64,000 nucleotides of DNA from UBA2821 sp902763335 (GCA_052066835.1 JBQHRJ010000002.1); one strand, 5' to 3'; shown: positions 42,279-51,753, counted from the stretch's first letter. Notes: generated from the letters alone by a model not told the origin. Translations and numbers: made by a program.

Positions 42279-43952
42279 TTAGTCATTTTTAGGGAGCTTA
42301 AATGAGCTCTTTAGTGAAACGATTCTGTTGAATACCAGATGGTCTTCTGTAGAATCTTTTAAATCTACGCAGAAGTATCCCTGTCTTACAAACTGGAATT
42401 TATCTTCCGGTTTTGCATTTGCAAGGTTTTCTTCCAGCATACAATTTTTCAACACTGTGAGAGAATTTGGATTTAAATTAAGATTTCCATCCTCATCCAG
42501 TTTTCCTTTTTCTTCATCTACTATATTTTCATACAATCTGACCTCTGCCTGAACAGCATGTCTTGCAGATACCCAGTGTATCGTTCCCTTTACTTTTCTT
42601 CCCGTAAAGCCTGTTCCACACTTTGTCTCCGGATCATAAGTACAGTGTATCTCTGTAACCTTTCCATTTTCATCCTTTACAAAGCTCTCACATTTTACAA
42701 AATATCCATGCATAAGTCTGACTTCATTACCCGGGAAAAGTCTGAAATACTTCTTTGGGGGATCTTCCATAAAGTCTTCCCTGTCAATATAAAGTTCCTT
42801 GCAAAATGGTACTTTTCTGGTTCCGAGTTCCGGATTTTCCTGATTATTTTCAACGTCAAGATACTCAACCTTATCTTCAGGATAGTTATCTATTATAAGC
42901 TTAATCGGATCAAGTACAGCCATCATACGCGGTTTCTTAACTTTTAAATCTTCTCTTATGCAGTACTCAAGCATAGCATAATCTACCGAACTCTGACTCT
43001 TTGACACACCTACAAGATCAACGAACATCTTTATTGATTCCGGTGTAAATCCACGTCTTCTGAGTGCTGCTATGGATACAAGTCTCGCATCATCCCATCC
43101 GTCAACTATACCGTCTTCCACAAGTTTCTTTATATATCTCTTACCTGTTACAACATTTGTAAGGTAAAGTTTTGAAAATTCTATCTGTTTAGGTGGTTTC
43201 TCGTATTCGAGTTCTCTTACTACCCAGTCATATAACGGTCTGTGATCCTCAAACTCAAGGGTACATATTGAATGTGTTACTCCCTCTGTAGCATCCTCTA
43301 TAGGATGTGCAAAATCATACATAGGATATATGCACCACTCATCACCTGTACGATGATGTGTCATGTGGGCTACTCTGTATATGATAGGATCACGCATATT
43401 AATGTTCGGTGATGACATGTCTATCTTTGCCCTTAATACTTTTTCACCGTCTTTAAATTCACCGTTTTTCATTCTCTCGAATAAATCAAGATTTTCTTCC
43501 ACACTTCTGTCCCTGTATGGACTGTTTTTTCCCGGTTCTTTTAACGTTCCTCTGTATTCCCTTATCTCATCAGCAGACAAATCGCACACATATGCTTTGC
43601 CCTTTTTTATAAGTTTTACTGCTGCCTCATACATTACATGAAAATAATCTGATGCAAAAAACAGTCTGTCTTCCCAGTCGGCTCCAAGCCATTTAATATC
43701 AGCTTTTATGGATTCAACAAATTCTTCTTTCTCTTTTGTAGGATTTGTATCATCAAATCTCATATTAAATTTTCCACCGTATTTCTTTGCGAGACCATAG
43801 TTTAAAAGTATTGATTTCGCATGTCCTATATGAAGATATCCGTTAGGTTCCGGAGGAAATCTCGTAACTACAGTGTCATATACTCCCTCAGCCAGATCTT
43901 TCTCAATAATCTGTTCAATAAAATTTTTTGATTCTACAACTTCATTTTCCAT
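42279..43952 (-). CDS. glnS: glutaminyl-tRNA synthetase
   Basis: 557 residues. Class I signature TRFPPEPNGYLHIGHAKSIL near residue 31 with the HIGH motif; RFDDTNPTKEKEEFVESI and the GlnRS/GluRS-type KVLRAKIDMSSPNINMRDPI follow. The KMSKS loop is not canonical: the expected place reads VVTGKRYIKKLVEDG. The C-terminal anticodon-binding barrels are complete (WVSARHAVQAEVRLY). It charges tRNA-Gln directly. Many Firmicutes use GatCAB instead; whether this genome also has GatCAB cannot be seen here. Confidence 0.93.
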   Translation of the reverse strand: MENEVVESKNFIEQIIEKDLAEGVYDTVVTRFPPEPNGYLHIGHAKSILLNYGLAKKYGGKFNMRFDDTNPTKEKEEFVESIKADIKWLGADWEDRLFFASDYFHVMYEAAVKLIKKGKAYVCDLSADEIREYRGTLKEPGKNSPYRDRSVEENLDLFERMKNGEFKDGEKVLRAKIDMSSPNINMRDPIIYRVAHMTHHRTGDEWCIYPMYDFAHPIEDATEGVTHSICTLEFEDHRPLYDWVVRELEYEKPPKQIEFSKLYLTNVVTGKRYIKKLVEDGIVDGWDDARLVSIAALRRRGFTPESIKMFVDLVGVSKSQSSVDYAMLEYCIREDLKVKKPRMMAVLDPIKLIIDNYPEDKVEYLDVENNQENPELGTRKVPFCKELYIDREDFMEDPPKKYFRLFPGNEVRLMHGYFVKCESFVKDENGKVTEIHCTYDPETKCGTGFTGRKVKGTIHWVSARHAVQAEVRLYENIVDEEKGKLDEDGNLNLNPNSLTVLKNCMLEENLANAKPEDKFQFVRQGYFCVDLKDSTEDHLVFNRIVSLKSSFKLPKND

Positions 43953-43997
43953 TTATATATTATCCTTTCGTCACTCTTATTATTAATCTATGATACA

Positions 43998-45299
43998 TTA
44001 GGAAAAATAACATGTCAAAAGCTTTTTTAGACTTTCCTGATCATCTGCACCCATTGTCTCTCTGGCAGAATGCATTGCAAGGAGCGGAATACCTATATCT
44101 ATGGTTCTCATAGGCATACCTGATGACACTATTGCCCCAAGGGTACTGCCACCCTGCATGTCAGACCTGTTGACAAATGTCTGGTACTTTGTGCCGCTCT
44201 TGTCCGCCATCATTCTCATAACCGACGATGCCATGGCGTCTCCCGCATATGACTGGTTAGCGGCAATTTTAATTACCGTGCCTCCATTTAATATAGGTTT
44301 ATTACTTATATCGCATTTCTCCGGTGCATTCGGATGAATGGCGTGTGCCACATCAACAGATACCATGAATCCTCCTAACACTGCATCCAGATAGGACTGT
44401 CTGTCTTTTCCCAATGAAATTATTATTTTCTCTATAAGCATAGGAAGGACATTCGATGCCGCTCCCTGTTTTGTTCTGCTGCCAATCTCTTCGTTATCAA
44501 AGAACACGGCTGCATTTATCCCTTTATCCGGTATTCCCGCATCTATAAGAGCCTGTGTACATGCACAGACTGACGTTATATTATCAAGTCTCGGTGAAGA
44601 ATACAACGTCTTGTCAAATCCGACATATCCGCCTTTCTCCCACTGATAAATATACATTTCATAATCAAGAATATCCTCTTTTTGCACTCCCGTTTTCTCT
44701 GCCAGCCTGTCAGTGAAACCTGTATTTCCAAGCTGCTCTGATACTATATCTGCAAGCGGCAGCATATCCTTTTGCTTATTAAGTTCTATCCCCTTATTTA
44801 CATTCCGGTTCATATGTATGGCAAGATTCGGAATGGTAAGTACCGGATTTTTGAAATCCACAGGGATACTTTTTATTCTGCCTGACTGTCTGTCATTTAC
44901 ACATACCCGTCCCGCTATCGATAACGGTCTGTCCATCCATGTATTTAAAATAGCGCCTCCATAAACTTCCGTATTTAATTTATAATAGCCGTTTTCTCTC
45001 AAATCAGCATTTGGTTTTATCTTAAAACACGGAAAATCCGTATGTGCAGAGGCAAGCTTAAGCCTTATGTCACCATTTACATTACCAACTGTAAATGCCA
45101 TAACAGATGAATCATATATTTTTATATAATACTTTCCGCCACGTTTAATATTCCATTTTCCACACATTTCAAGTTCTTCAAAGCCCTGCTGTCGAAACTC
45201 ACCTGCCGCTGCCATGACGGTATGAAACGGAGATATCGACTTTTCTATAAACTCACTAAGCTTTACTATCGAATCCACTTTTACGTTACCTCTTTTCAT
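43998..45299 (-). CDS. M18 family aminopeptidase
   Basis: 433 residues. The five metal or catalytic positions of M18 are visible: SAHTDFPCFKIKP, SPRLDNITSV, FFDNEEIGSRTKQGA, VSVDVAHAIHPNAP and LAMHSARETMG. It removes N-terminal acidic or neutral residues from peptides, in the cytosol. The ATG at 45299 overlaps the preceding gene's stop as ATGA; no Shine-Dalgarno precedes it, so coupling is likely. An AAGAGG followed ten bases later by an in-frame GTG (codon 8) is an alternative start. Confidence 0.93.
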   Translation of the reverse strand: MKRGNVKVDSIVKLSEFIEKSISPFHTVMAAAGEFRQQGFEELEMCGKWNIKRGGKYYIKIYDSSVMAFTVGNVNGDIRLKLASAHTDFPCFKIKPNADLRENGYYKLNTEVYGGAILNTWMDRPLSIAGRVCVNDRQSGRIKSIPVDFKNPVLTIPNLAIHMNRNVNKGIELNKQKDMLPLADIVSEQLGNTGFTDRLAEKTGVQKEDILDYEMYIYQWEKGGYVGFDKTLYSSPRLDNITSVCACTQALIDAGIPDKGINAAVFFDNEEIGSRTKQGAASNVLPMLIEKIIISLGKDRQSYLDAVLGGFMVSVDVAHAIHPNAPEKCDISNKPILNGGTVIKIAANQSYAGDAMASSVMRMMADKSGTKYQTFVNRSDMQGGSTLGAIVSSGMPMRTIDIGIPLLAMHSARETMGADDQESLKKLLTCYFS

Positions 45300-48200
45300 T
45301 TACTTACTTTATAATCATGCTTTGTATTACGTTTCACGTCATACAGGGATTTATCCGCATTGCTGAGGATATTTATTACATCTGATGAGTTTTTACATTT
45401 TCCTGAAGCAATTCCTATAGAGCATGACACTCTGTTTGATTTTTCTATCGAAACATTCTTACCGAATGCACCCTCTATGGCACCTTTAAATCCTTTGTTC
45501 TTATCAAGTATCTCAAATATATTTTTTGCAATATTTACACCCTCATCCTCTTTCATATCAGGAATCAGAATAACAAATTCATCTCCACCATATCTTATAA
45601 TGGCTCCACGCTTTCCGACTATATTTTTAAGCATATCAGAAAATGCAACCAGAACAGCGTCACCAACGTCATGCCCAAAATTGTCATTACAGTATTTAAA
45701 ATTATCCAGGTCCATATATAACACTGTAAATGTAGTCTCTGCTTTTTTTCTTCCTTTATACCAGCCCTCAAGATAATGTTTCATTCCCTGTCTGTTATAC
45801 AATCCGGTAAGTATGTCCGTCACTGAATTCTTCTCAAGACTCATCTTGAATATTTCACGGTTTCTTGCATCAAGAAGCTGTCTGAATGCAGTTCTTAAAA
45901 TGTCTGAATCACTCTCTGTCAGCACAGATACATTCATAACAAAATTCATACGTTTCTCTCTGAAGGCAATAAGCACATTTGTAACTCTGTCATTTGATAT
46001 TATCGGAATTCCCACAAATGAACTTATATTATTTATCCCAAATATACCAACAATATCTGCATTATCCTCAAATGCCTTTTCATTTCTGTTCACGACGATT
46101 CTCTTCTTCCGCCGGTTAAAATATTCCACAATATCCGTTACCTGTTTCAGTGTGATATTTATTTTGTTGCTTTTATATTTAATTTCAGGAATATCTTTTC
46201 CATCATCCTCTATCCAGAGGATTCCATCCAGACTATATATATTCTGCATTGTCAGCATCGAATTTTCTGCAACAGTTCCTAAGGTAACATTATCTCTGTT
46301 TATAAGGTCTACCCAGTTTTCAAAGAATACAAGTGCCTTATTCTTTTCTTCCAGCTCTATCTGCATGCCCTCCTTTGCAACTATCTCATAAATGCTGTTC
46401 ATAGTCTCCGGTGATAATCTTTTAACCGGTTTGTGACTGTCGCTCCATTTTAATATTTTTCCATTCTGTAAATTCTCAAGTCTCTCTACCTGAAAATTAT
46501 ATCCTCCCTTTTTCATATATTTCAATGCCTCACCGATAATTTTATCCTTTTTATCCGGTTTACCGGTAATATCATATAACATTGAAACCTCAAAGATAAA
46601 CTGTGGGAGAATATAGTTCTGTTTTCCATCAAATATCTGCAGCAATTCTATATCCTTTTCAAAAGCTTCGGCAGCCCCATCCGTGTTACCTTCACTCATA
46701 CATATCATACCCTCTATCATGTAATACAGAAAAGTATCATCTTCCCAATGTATATACTCCGGTTCTCCGTCAGCCTTTAATATATGACGCAGTACAAGTT
46801 TGATTTTATCAAGATAAAGCTTGGCATCATATATCTTTCCGAGTTTTATATATGCTATGGTAAGAAGCCCATATAATTTAGATATGTTACATATTCTAAG
46901 TCTTTCCTTTTTTAACAGTTTCATCATTCTTAGGATATAACCCGTATAATACACAACATCATCATACTGCTCTATGGCAATGGCATTCATAGTCATATTA
47001 TACAATGTTTCAAGCAAAAGCGCTGCATTTTGGGATTCCAAAAGCAACTCTACTGATTTTTGAAAATACTCATCCGCATAATCATGCTTTCCCACTACCA
47101 GATAGGTATATCCCTGTCCATGGTATATCTCAGCCTGATCCTCTTTATAGTTATCCTGAACGCATATCTCAAGACACTTTTGATAATATTTCTCAATTTT
47201 ATCAAATTTTCCACCGGTGGTATACAGAATAATCAACTTATGCCATGCAAAGAAGACACTTCTTCTGTTTCCTACTATTTCCGCCAGTTTTAATGCCTTA
47301 TTAAAATACAGTGATTCGTCATAATCACCCTCAATCGCATTTTTATATGCCTGATTAATATAGTTAAATCCTATAAAATAAATATAAGATAGATGATTAT
47401 ACTGATGTCTTCTTTCCATTTCATCAAGGAATTCCTGTGAAACCTTTATCCTCTTCTGCCATGTGAATACATCCTTCCAGCCACCTCCTGTGGCTATACA
47501 TCTGAGCATCTCAGCTTCAAATTCTTTATCATGATCTCTTAATTTTTTTGCTATATCCTTGCACTCATTTATATATGCATATGACTGTTCTCTCTGACCG
47601 TCATTACATTTGATAAGTGCAGTAAGATAATTGTACAGGTATCCGGATTCTAAATCTTCATCCATATCCGGCATATTATTTAAATTCTTGCACATCAGAA
47701 ACGCTGACTTTGCATCACCATTACATAAGGCAACATACGCATACAGCATGTATATTCTTTTCTTGTAAAAATCTGACACTTCCGACTGTTCTATGAGCAG
47801 CTTGTGGTACATTTTCTCTACATAATAGGCAGCCTCTTCATATGCAGTCATATAAGTCAGATTACATATATGAATTATATAGCTCTTTACACTTTCATCA
47901 TCCGATTTAAAATGTATATAATCTGAATTTACACTTCCATCGTCCATTCCACATTCCGCAAGCATATTTGCAAGCTCTATCTCATATACAAATTTTGACC
48001 ATGTCTGCTGCATATACTCCGCATCATTGCTCACTTCACTGTAACCTGACAATATGGATATATTTCCTGCCTTCTTTGCAATGAAACTCCTTAAGAAATC
48101 TATTGTGGATTTCTGTGCCATGTTAAGTCCGTGAAGCACCATTATAACCGGCTTATCTTTCCATACATAGTTCACTATATCAACAAGAGAATTCAGGAAA

Positions 48201-48592
48201 CGTTCTCTCTCATATTCACATTCACTTATGATTATCTTCTCCTGTCTTTTACACATTCCCGATTTTATATAGCTTTTTATCACTGATTTATGTAATGAAT
48301 ACACATTTGCCCTGTCGAGTACTTCATCAAGTTTCTCTTCCGGCATATCTTTATATTTATCCTTTATCCAGTCTATAAAAGGCTCATATGGTGACTGAAT
48401 CATTCCACCATCAAACTCATGATACAAAAATTCGCATTCAATTCCTGAGTTTTTGACAATTTCACCCAATTCATTTCCGGACGCCACAAAAGAACTGTAG
48501 CATCGTATGAATTGCACACGTCCCGCAGTTTCTTTATCTGTAGAATAGCTTTTCAACATTTCTTTTAAATACTCAGTATAATGCGCCTTCAT
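45296..48592 (-). CDS. large signalling protein: degenerate ATPase-like, TPR, GAF and diguanylate cyclase (GGDEF)
   Basis: 1098 residues, no membrane segment. Residues ~1-240 resemble the AAA/STAND domain of AguR-like regulators (VIMVLHGLNMAQKSTIDFLR in the Walker B position), but no Walker A P-loop is present. About 500 residues of TPR-type helical repeats follow (for example YHGQGYTYLVVGKHDYADEY). A GAF-like region lies at ~770-940 (FVGIPIISNDRVTNVLIAF). The GGDEF domain begins at ~957 (DILTGLYNRQGMKHYL) with MDLDNFKYCNDNFGHDVGD and the active site RYGGDEFVIL at ~1002. The RxxD inhibitory site is missing. It likely makes c-di-GMP in response to a protein or small-molecule signal; no other c-di-GMP gene is seen here. 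Confidence 0.85.
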   Translation of the reverse strand: MKAHYTEYLKEMLKSYSTDKETAGRVQFIRCYSSFVASGNELGEIVKNSGIECEFLYHEFDGGMIQSPYEPFIDWIKDKYKDMPEEKLDEVLDRANVYSLHKSVIKSYIKSGMCKRQEKIIISECEYERERFLNSLVDIVNYVWKDKPVIMVLHGLNMAQKSTIDFLRSFIAKKAGNISILSGYSEVSNDAEYMQQTWSKFVYEIELANMLAECGMDDGSVNSDYIHFKSDDESVKSYIIHICNLTYMTAYEEAAYYVEKMYHKLLIEQSEVSDFYKKRIYMLYAYVALCNGDAKSAFLMCKNLNNMPDMDEDLESGYLYNYLTALIKCNDGQREQSYAYINECKDIAKKLRDHDKEFEAEMLRCIATGGGWKDVFTWQKRIKVSQEFLDEMERRHQYNHLSYIYFIGFNYINQAYKNAIEGDYDESLYFNKALKLAEIVGNRRSVFFAWHKLIILYTTGGKFDKIEKYYQKCLEICVQDNYKEDQAEIYHGQGYTYLVVGKHDYADEYFQKSVELLLESQNAALLLETLYNMTMNAIAIEQYDDVVYYTGYILRMMKLLKKERLRICNISKLYGLLTIAYIKLGKIYDAKLYLDKIKLVLRHILKADGEPEYIHWEDDTFLYYMIEGMICMSEGNTDGAAEAFEKDIELLQIFDGKQNYILPQFIFEVSMLYDITGKPDKKDKIIGEALKYMKKGGYNFQVERLENLQNGKILKWSDSHKPVKRLSPETMNSIYEIVAKEGMQIELEEKNKALVFFENWVDLINRDNVTLGTVAENSMLTMQNIYSLDGILWIEDDGKDIPEIKYKSNKINITLKQVTDIVEYFNRRKKRIVVNRNEKAFEDNADIVGIFGINNISSFVGIPIISNDRVTNVLIAFREKRMNFVMNVSVLTESDSDILRTAFRQLLDARNREIFKMSLEKNSVTDILTGLYNRQGMKHYLEGWYKGRKKAETTFTVLYMDLDNFKYCNDNFGHDVGDAVLVAFSDMLKNIVGKRGAIIRYGGDEFVILIPDMKEDEGVNIAKNIFEILDKNKGFKGAIEGAFGKNVSIEKSNRVSCSIGIASGKCKNSSDVINILSNADKSLYDVKRNTKHDYKVSK

Positions 48593-48632
48593 TTTATCTT
48601 CAGCCTCCTCTACATATTCAAATACACATATT

Positions 48633-49085
48633 TTATTTCTGTATATTCGGATAACTTATTTCATCACACCATCTTTTTGCTTCCATTTTAAACCTGTCAA
48701 CTCTTATAAGTCCCGCTGACCACAGATACATTCTGTCTACTTCACTTATTTCATTAAGGCTTTTCCATTCTACTCCTATTATTGCCTGTACTTCAAGTTC
48801 CGGATCAATTCCCTGTGACGGAGTCTGGTTCTCATCAACATCCACTAAAAATGTGTGAACCTCGCCGGCATTTTCAGCCTTATACTGTACCGACAGCTTT
48901 CTTATAATCCTTCCATCAACATTTGCCTCTTCCTTAAGTTCTCTTATGGCTGCCTCTTCAGGTGTTTCCCCCTTTTCTATTCCTCCACCCGGAAGATTAA
49001 AAAAAATTCTTCCGTCTATCTTTTCCTTTACCATAAGTATTTTGCCATTTCTTACAACTACAGCCTGACTTCTGTCTCTTCTCAT
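48633..49085 (-). CDS. NUDIX hydrolase
   Basis: 150 residues from the ATG at 49085 (MRRDRSQAVVVRNGKILMV), which has GGAAAGG 12 bases upstream. An in-frame GTG at 49106 would add seven residues and overlap the lysozyme gene. The Nudix box is GGGIEKGETPEEAAIRELKE followed by EA, with Ala where Gly or Thr is usual. Members cleave nucleoside diphosphates linked to another group; the substrate cannot be inferred. It is downstream of the GH25 gene in the same direction. Confidence 0.88.
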   Translation of the reverse strand: MRRDRSQAVVVRNGKILMVKEKIDGRIFFNLPGGGIEKGETPEEAAIRELKEEANVDGRIIRKLSVQYKAENAGEVHTFLVDVDENQTPSQGIDPELEVQAIIGVEWKSLNEISEVDRMYLWSAGLIRVDRFKMEAKRWCDEISYPNIQK

Positions 49086-49093
49086 CTGATTAC

Positions 49094-50113
49094 TTAACCT
49101 TTCCACTTTTTAAAGCTTATGTTCATGTCTACATTTCCCTTTATTCCGTTTACACTGCCAGCGTCTGAATACTGCCACATACTTATCTCATATGGAAAAT
49201 AAAATGGTGTCGTATATGATGCAAACCATTTTTCATAGTTTCCAAGTCTAGATATATCAAGATTTGATACAAACCACTGAAGATTTGCGTATATCATAGG
49301 TGTATAGCCTTTTTTCTTCACGGTTTCCATAAATTTTATCGTAATATCCGTAAGCTTATCAGAAGAAATGTCTTTCATTCTGCCTTCTCCCGATGCTACT
49401 TCCTCTGTATCAAAAACTACCGGCCCGTTTATTTTATATGCCTTTATATTATCAAGTACAAATTTGGCTTCCTCTGCTGCCTCTTTCTCGTCTATTGCCT
49501 GTGAGAAGAAATACACTCCTACGTCAAGTCCCGCATCAAGTGCTCCCTTAACGTTGTTTTCAAATGCCTCGTCAAGTACTATCTCGCCTGTCCCGTATCC
49601 TCTGTATCCTATCCTTATTATGGCATAATCAACACCATCTTCCGCAACTGCTTTCCAGTCTATGCTGCCCTGATATTTTGATACATCTATTCCTTTATAT
49701 GACGCGGTTTTTCCTTCTTTTATATATTCAAGTTCGCCCTTGTCATTTCTCTGAAAATCATCTGCATTAAAATCATTTAACGGTACATTTTTATTAATCG
49801 GTGCAAAATAAAATTTTCCTCCATAACTGTATACCACATGGTCTGAATAAATGTCTCTCAGCATCTTTAGTGGTGTCTCTCCATTTTCAAGTGATTCCTG
49901 TATCTTCTTTTTCAACTTTGTACCGTCAGACTCCTCAACTTCCTGCTGCAATGCAGCCACTGCCGCTTCATTTTCCTTATCGTGCTGCCCCAGTTCCTTT
50001 GAAATTTCCAGATATTTGTATCCTATAAAACCGCATCCCGCCATTAACACTATTGATAAAATCACAAAAAATGCGGTAACCGCTCCTGTACCTCTGCTTT
50101 TCTTTTCCTCCAT
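49094..50113 (-). CDS. membrane-anchored GH25 lysozyme-like muramidase
   Basis: 339 residues from ATG 50113 (GAGG six bases upstream). A short basic tail, one membrane segment (AVTAFFVILSIVLMAGCGFIG), a coiled linker and then a GH25 barrel from ~145: YKGIDVSKYQGSIDWKAVAE, YAIIRIGYRGYGTGEIVLDE, VYFFSQAIDEKEAAEEAKF and PVVFDTEEVASG, which holds the acidic catalytic pair. It should cut peptidoglycan outside the membrane while anchored by the N-terminal helix. The Cys in the helix might be a lipobox-like site but the context (LMAGCG) is inside a long hydrophobic run; not decided. Confidence 0.9.
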   Translation of the reverse strand: MEEKKSRGTGAVTAFFVILSIVLMAGCGFIGYKYLEISKELGQHDKENEAAVAALQQEVEESDGTKLKKKIQESLENGETPLKMLRDIYSDHVVYSYGGKFYFAPINKNVPLNDFNADDFQRNDKGELEYIKEGKTASYKGIDVSKYQGSIDWKAVAEDGVDYAIIRIGYRGYGTGEIVLDEAFENNVKGALDAGLDVGVYFFSQAIDEKEAAEEAKFVLDNIKAYKINGPVVFDTEEVASGEGRMKDISSDKLTDITIKFMETVKKKGYTPMIYANLQWFVSNLDISRLGNYEKWFASYTTPFYFPYEISMWQYSDAGSVNGIKGNVDMNISFKKWKG

Positions 50114-50127
50114 ATTGTTCCTCATTT

Positions 50128-50382
50128 CTAATCAAAATCTATCTGTATCTTATCTGCTCCATCCGTTATTATAATTGAGGAGAGATTGAACTCTGTATCA
50201 AATATTTCTATATGATATTCAAACACTCTGTCATCATCTTTTTTTACCATGAATACATATGCCCCATTTTCTTTCCCGTCTATCTCATCTGATATTTCAT
50301 TATATATCTCTTCGCCGCTCACACTTCCCATATAACCGGCATCTCTTATTCTCTCTTCCAATGCATTGTAAAATTCTTCCAC
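50128..50382 (-). CDS. small acidic protein of unknown function
   Basis: 84 residues from a GTG at 50382 with TGGAGG six bases upstream; the frame is open further upstream but only inside the preceding gene, so the GTG is preferred. It begins with an acidic helix (EEFYNALEERIRDAGYMG) and continues with a beta-rich part (GAYVFMVKKDDDRVFEYHIE) ending in IQIDFD. I do not recognise the family. It lies 16 bases after the C39-like peptidase gene and 14 before the GH25 gene, so it belongs to a small cell-envelope operon. Confidence 0.7.
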   Translation of the reverse strand: MEEFYNALEERIRDAGYMGSVSGEEIYNEISDEIDGKENGAYVFMVKKDDDRVFEYHIEIFDTEFNLSSIIITDGADKIQIDFD

Positions 50383-50398
50383 TGTGTTCCTCCATTTC

Positions 50399-51361
50399 TC
50401 AGACTGTGTATGCCCACATGCTCTTAGACTGTGACATAACCACATCTATATCCCAATGTTTACCACTTCTTATCTTACTGTTCGGATCATTTACTATAAG
50501 TCTTCCGTCTTTATCTATACCTGTAATTACTATAAAATGTCCGACTGTCGTGAAATCTCCCGGAACCATACTTGCTATAATAGGATGATTCTCATTAAGT
50601 TCACTCTTAATATTATCAGATGTAATATTAAGAGAATATCCCGTAAGTCCCATCTCCTGTGCTCCTTCGGTCATAAGATTCCATGATGTTCCCGTATCTG
50701 AATAATATCCGTTCCTCTCACTTAAATCTGCCACATATCTCGGATGATAATTCGTATTGCCGGTAAGTCCGACAGCTACCATTGCAAGACATGTAGGCCC
50801 GCATCCGTTTATCGCCATCATGTTATCACCGTATGTGGAGTATCCCCATCTCTCATCCCACTGTATAAATAACGGAATCTGTCCCGGTTTGTACTCTTTC
50901 GACACATCCGGTATAACACTTATATTATGTTTTGACGGATAATCCTTAACAAATCCGGCTGTCTCCGGGCTCTTAATGACAAGCTCAAGCAGCTCTGCAT
51001 CATAATCAGCAAAATTTTCATATAATCCCTTAGCATCCGGATATTCATCTGCTAACGCCGATATCTGTTTGTAATACTCCTGATACTCAGGTGTGAGTGC
51101 TGATGTATCTACACTTACCTCTGCAACTTTATCAGTCTGTGTTTCCGGCTTTTTAACAATAATTTCTTCATCATTTCCGCTTAACAGAAATGAAAACAGC
51201 CTTCCTATACCATATACTATAAGAATCAGCACGGCAAGCATTCCTGCAAGCACAGTATCCCTGATTATTCTTTTCTTCCTTCTACGTCGTCTTCTCTCCT
51301 CCATACGCCTGCGGCGAATCTGTCTCTGTCTGGCTTCTGAGTATTCTCTTTCCTCACTCAT
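50399..51361 (-). CDS. C39-like papain-fold peptidase, membrane-anchored
   Basis: 320 residues. A very basic N-terminus (many Arg/Lys: RQRQIRRRRMEERRRRRRKK), one membrane segment (VLAGMLAVLILIVYGIGRLF), a linker, and a C39_2 domain: QWDERWGYSTYGDNMMAING followed by CGPTCLAMV (active Cys), then HFIVITGIDKDGRLIVNDPNS (His and Asp). Family members are predicted extracellular cysteine peptidases. A possible promoter is an extended -10 (TGTTACAAT) at about 51414-51422 on the minus strand. It leads an operon with the small unknown gene, the GH25 enzyme and the NUDIX gene. Confidence 0.88.
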   Translation of the reverse strand: MSEEREYSEARQRQIRRRRMEERRRRRRKKRIIRDTVLAGMLAVLILIVYGIGRLFSFLLSGNDEEIIVKKPETQTDKVAEVSVDTSALTPEYQEYYKQISALADEYPDAKGLYENFADYDAELLELVIKSPETAGFVKDYPSKHNISVIPDVSKEYKPGQIPLFIQWDERWGYSTYGDNMMAINGCGPTCLAMVAVGLTGNTNYHPRYVADLSERNGYYSDTGTSWNLMTEGAQEMGLTGYSLNITSDNIKSELNENHPIIASMVPGDFTTVGHFIVITGIDKDGRLIVNDPNSKIRSGKHWDIDVVMSQSKSMWAYTV

Positions 51362-51499
51362 CTTATTTTAACGCTCCTATTTATCATATTTCTTTATCCC
51401 TAACGTATATTTTATTGTAACACATACTCCGGCATTTCACTACTGTTTTTTGTGTGAACATTTTACGAACCATTTGCATATAATTTTCCCTGTTATTTA

Positions 51500-51718
51500 T
51501 ACAAAAAAAGATGTCATATATCAGTGTTTAACAACTCTGACAATGACATCTTTCCTATACGATATACAATTGCATGTCCGTACCCTGATGTGTATACGCT
51601 TTATATATACACCTTTATTTTATTATGTAAGTGTCGAATTTTCAGAATCCCGATTATGCAAGTGTATTTGCTATCACCTCCCCATAGCAACATAGATAAT
51701 TAGTTTACTCTAATATAC
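51500..51718 (-). ncRNA. candidate structured small RNA (or remnant of a type I toxin mRNA)
   Basis: A self-contained unit: consensus promoter at 51725-51753, predicted start near 51718 and a strong terminator at 51503-51553, giving about 215 bases. Reading the RNA, a 7-bp hairpin (TTGCTAT / ATAGCAA, 51668-51690) holds GGGGAGGTG in its loop; two near-identical 13-base segments (ACACTTGCATAAT and ACACTTACATAAT) follow; a second 7-bp hairpin (GTGTATA / TATACAC, 51590-51612) precedes the terminator. The only frame after the G-rich loop is a 30-codon one with no ribosome site of its own. It may be a regulatory RNA, or a type I holin-like toxin transcript that has lost its ORF, since such mRNAs often carry a GGGAGGTGATAGC ribosome site. 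Confidence 0.55.
51503..51553 (-). terminator. terminator of the small RNA unit
   Basis: An 11-bp perfect stem (AAAGATGTCAT / ATGACATCTTT) with a 25-base loop; on the minus strand the 3' arm runs directly into seven T in all. No minus-strand protein gene ends here, so it must belong to a short transcript or act against plus-strand read-through. Confidence 0.8.
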
Positions 51719-51724
51719 GCTTAC

Positions 51725-51753
51725 ATTATATATTAACGGTATTTATCTGTCAA
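51725..51753 (-). promoter_or_regulatory. perfect consensus sigma-A promoter, minus strand
   Basis: TTGACA (51748-51753), exactly 17 bases, TATAAT (51725-51730): both hexamers match the consensus fully, the best promoter in the window. It points away from the CAP gene and toward the structured region at 51.5-51.7 kb. Confidence 0.9.
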
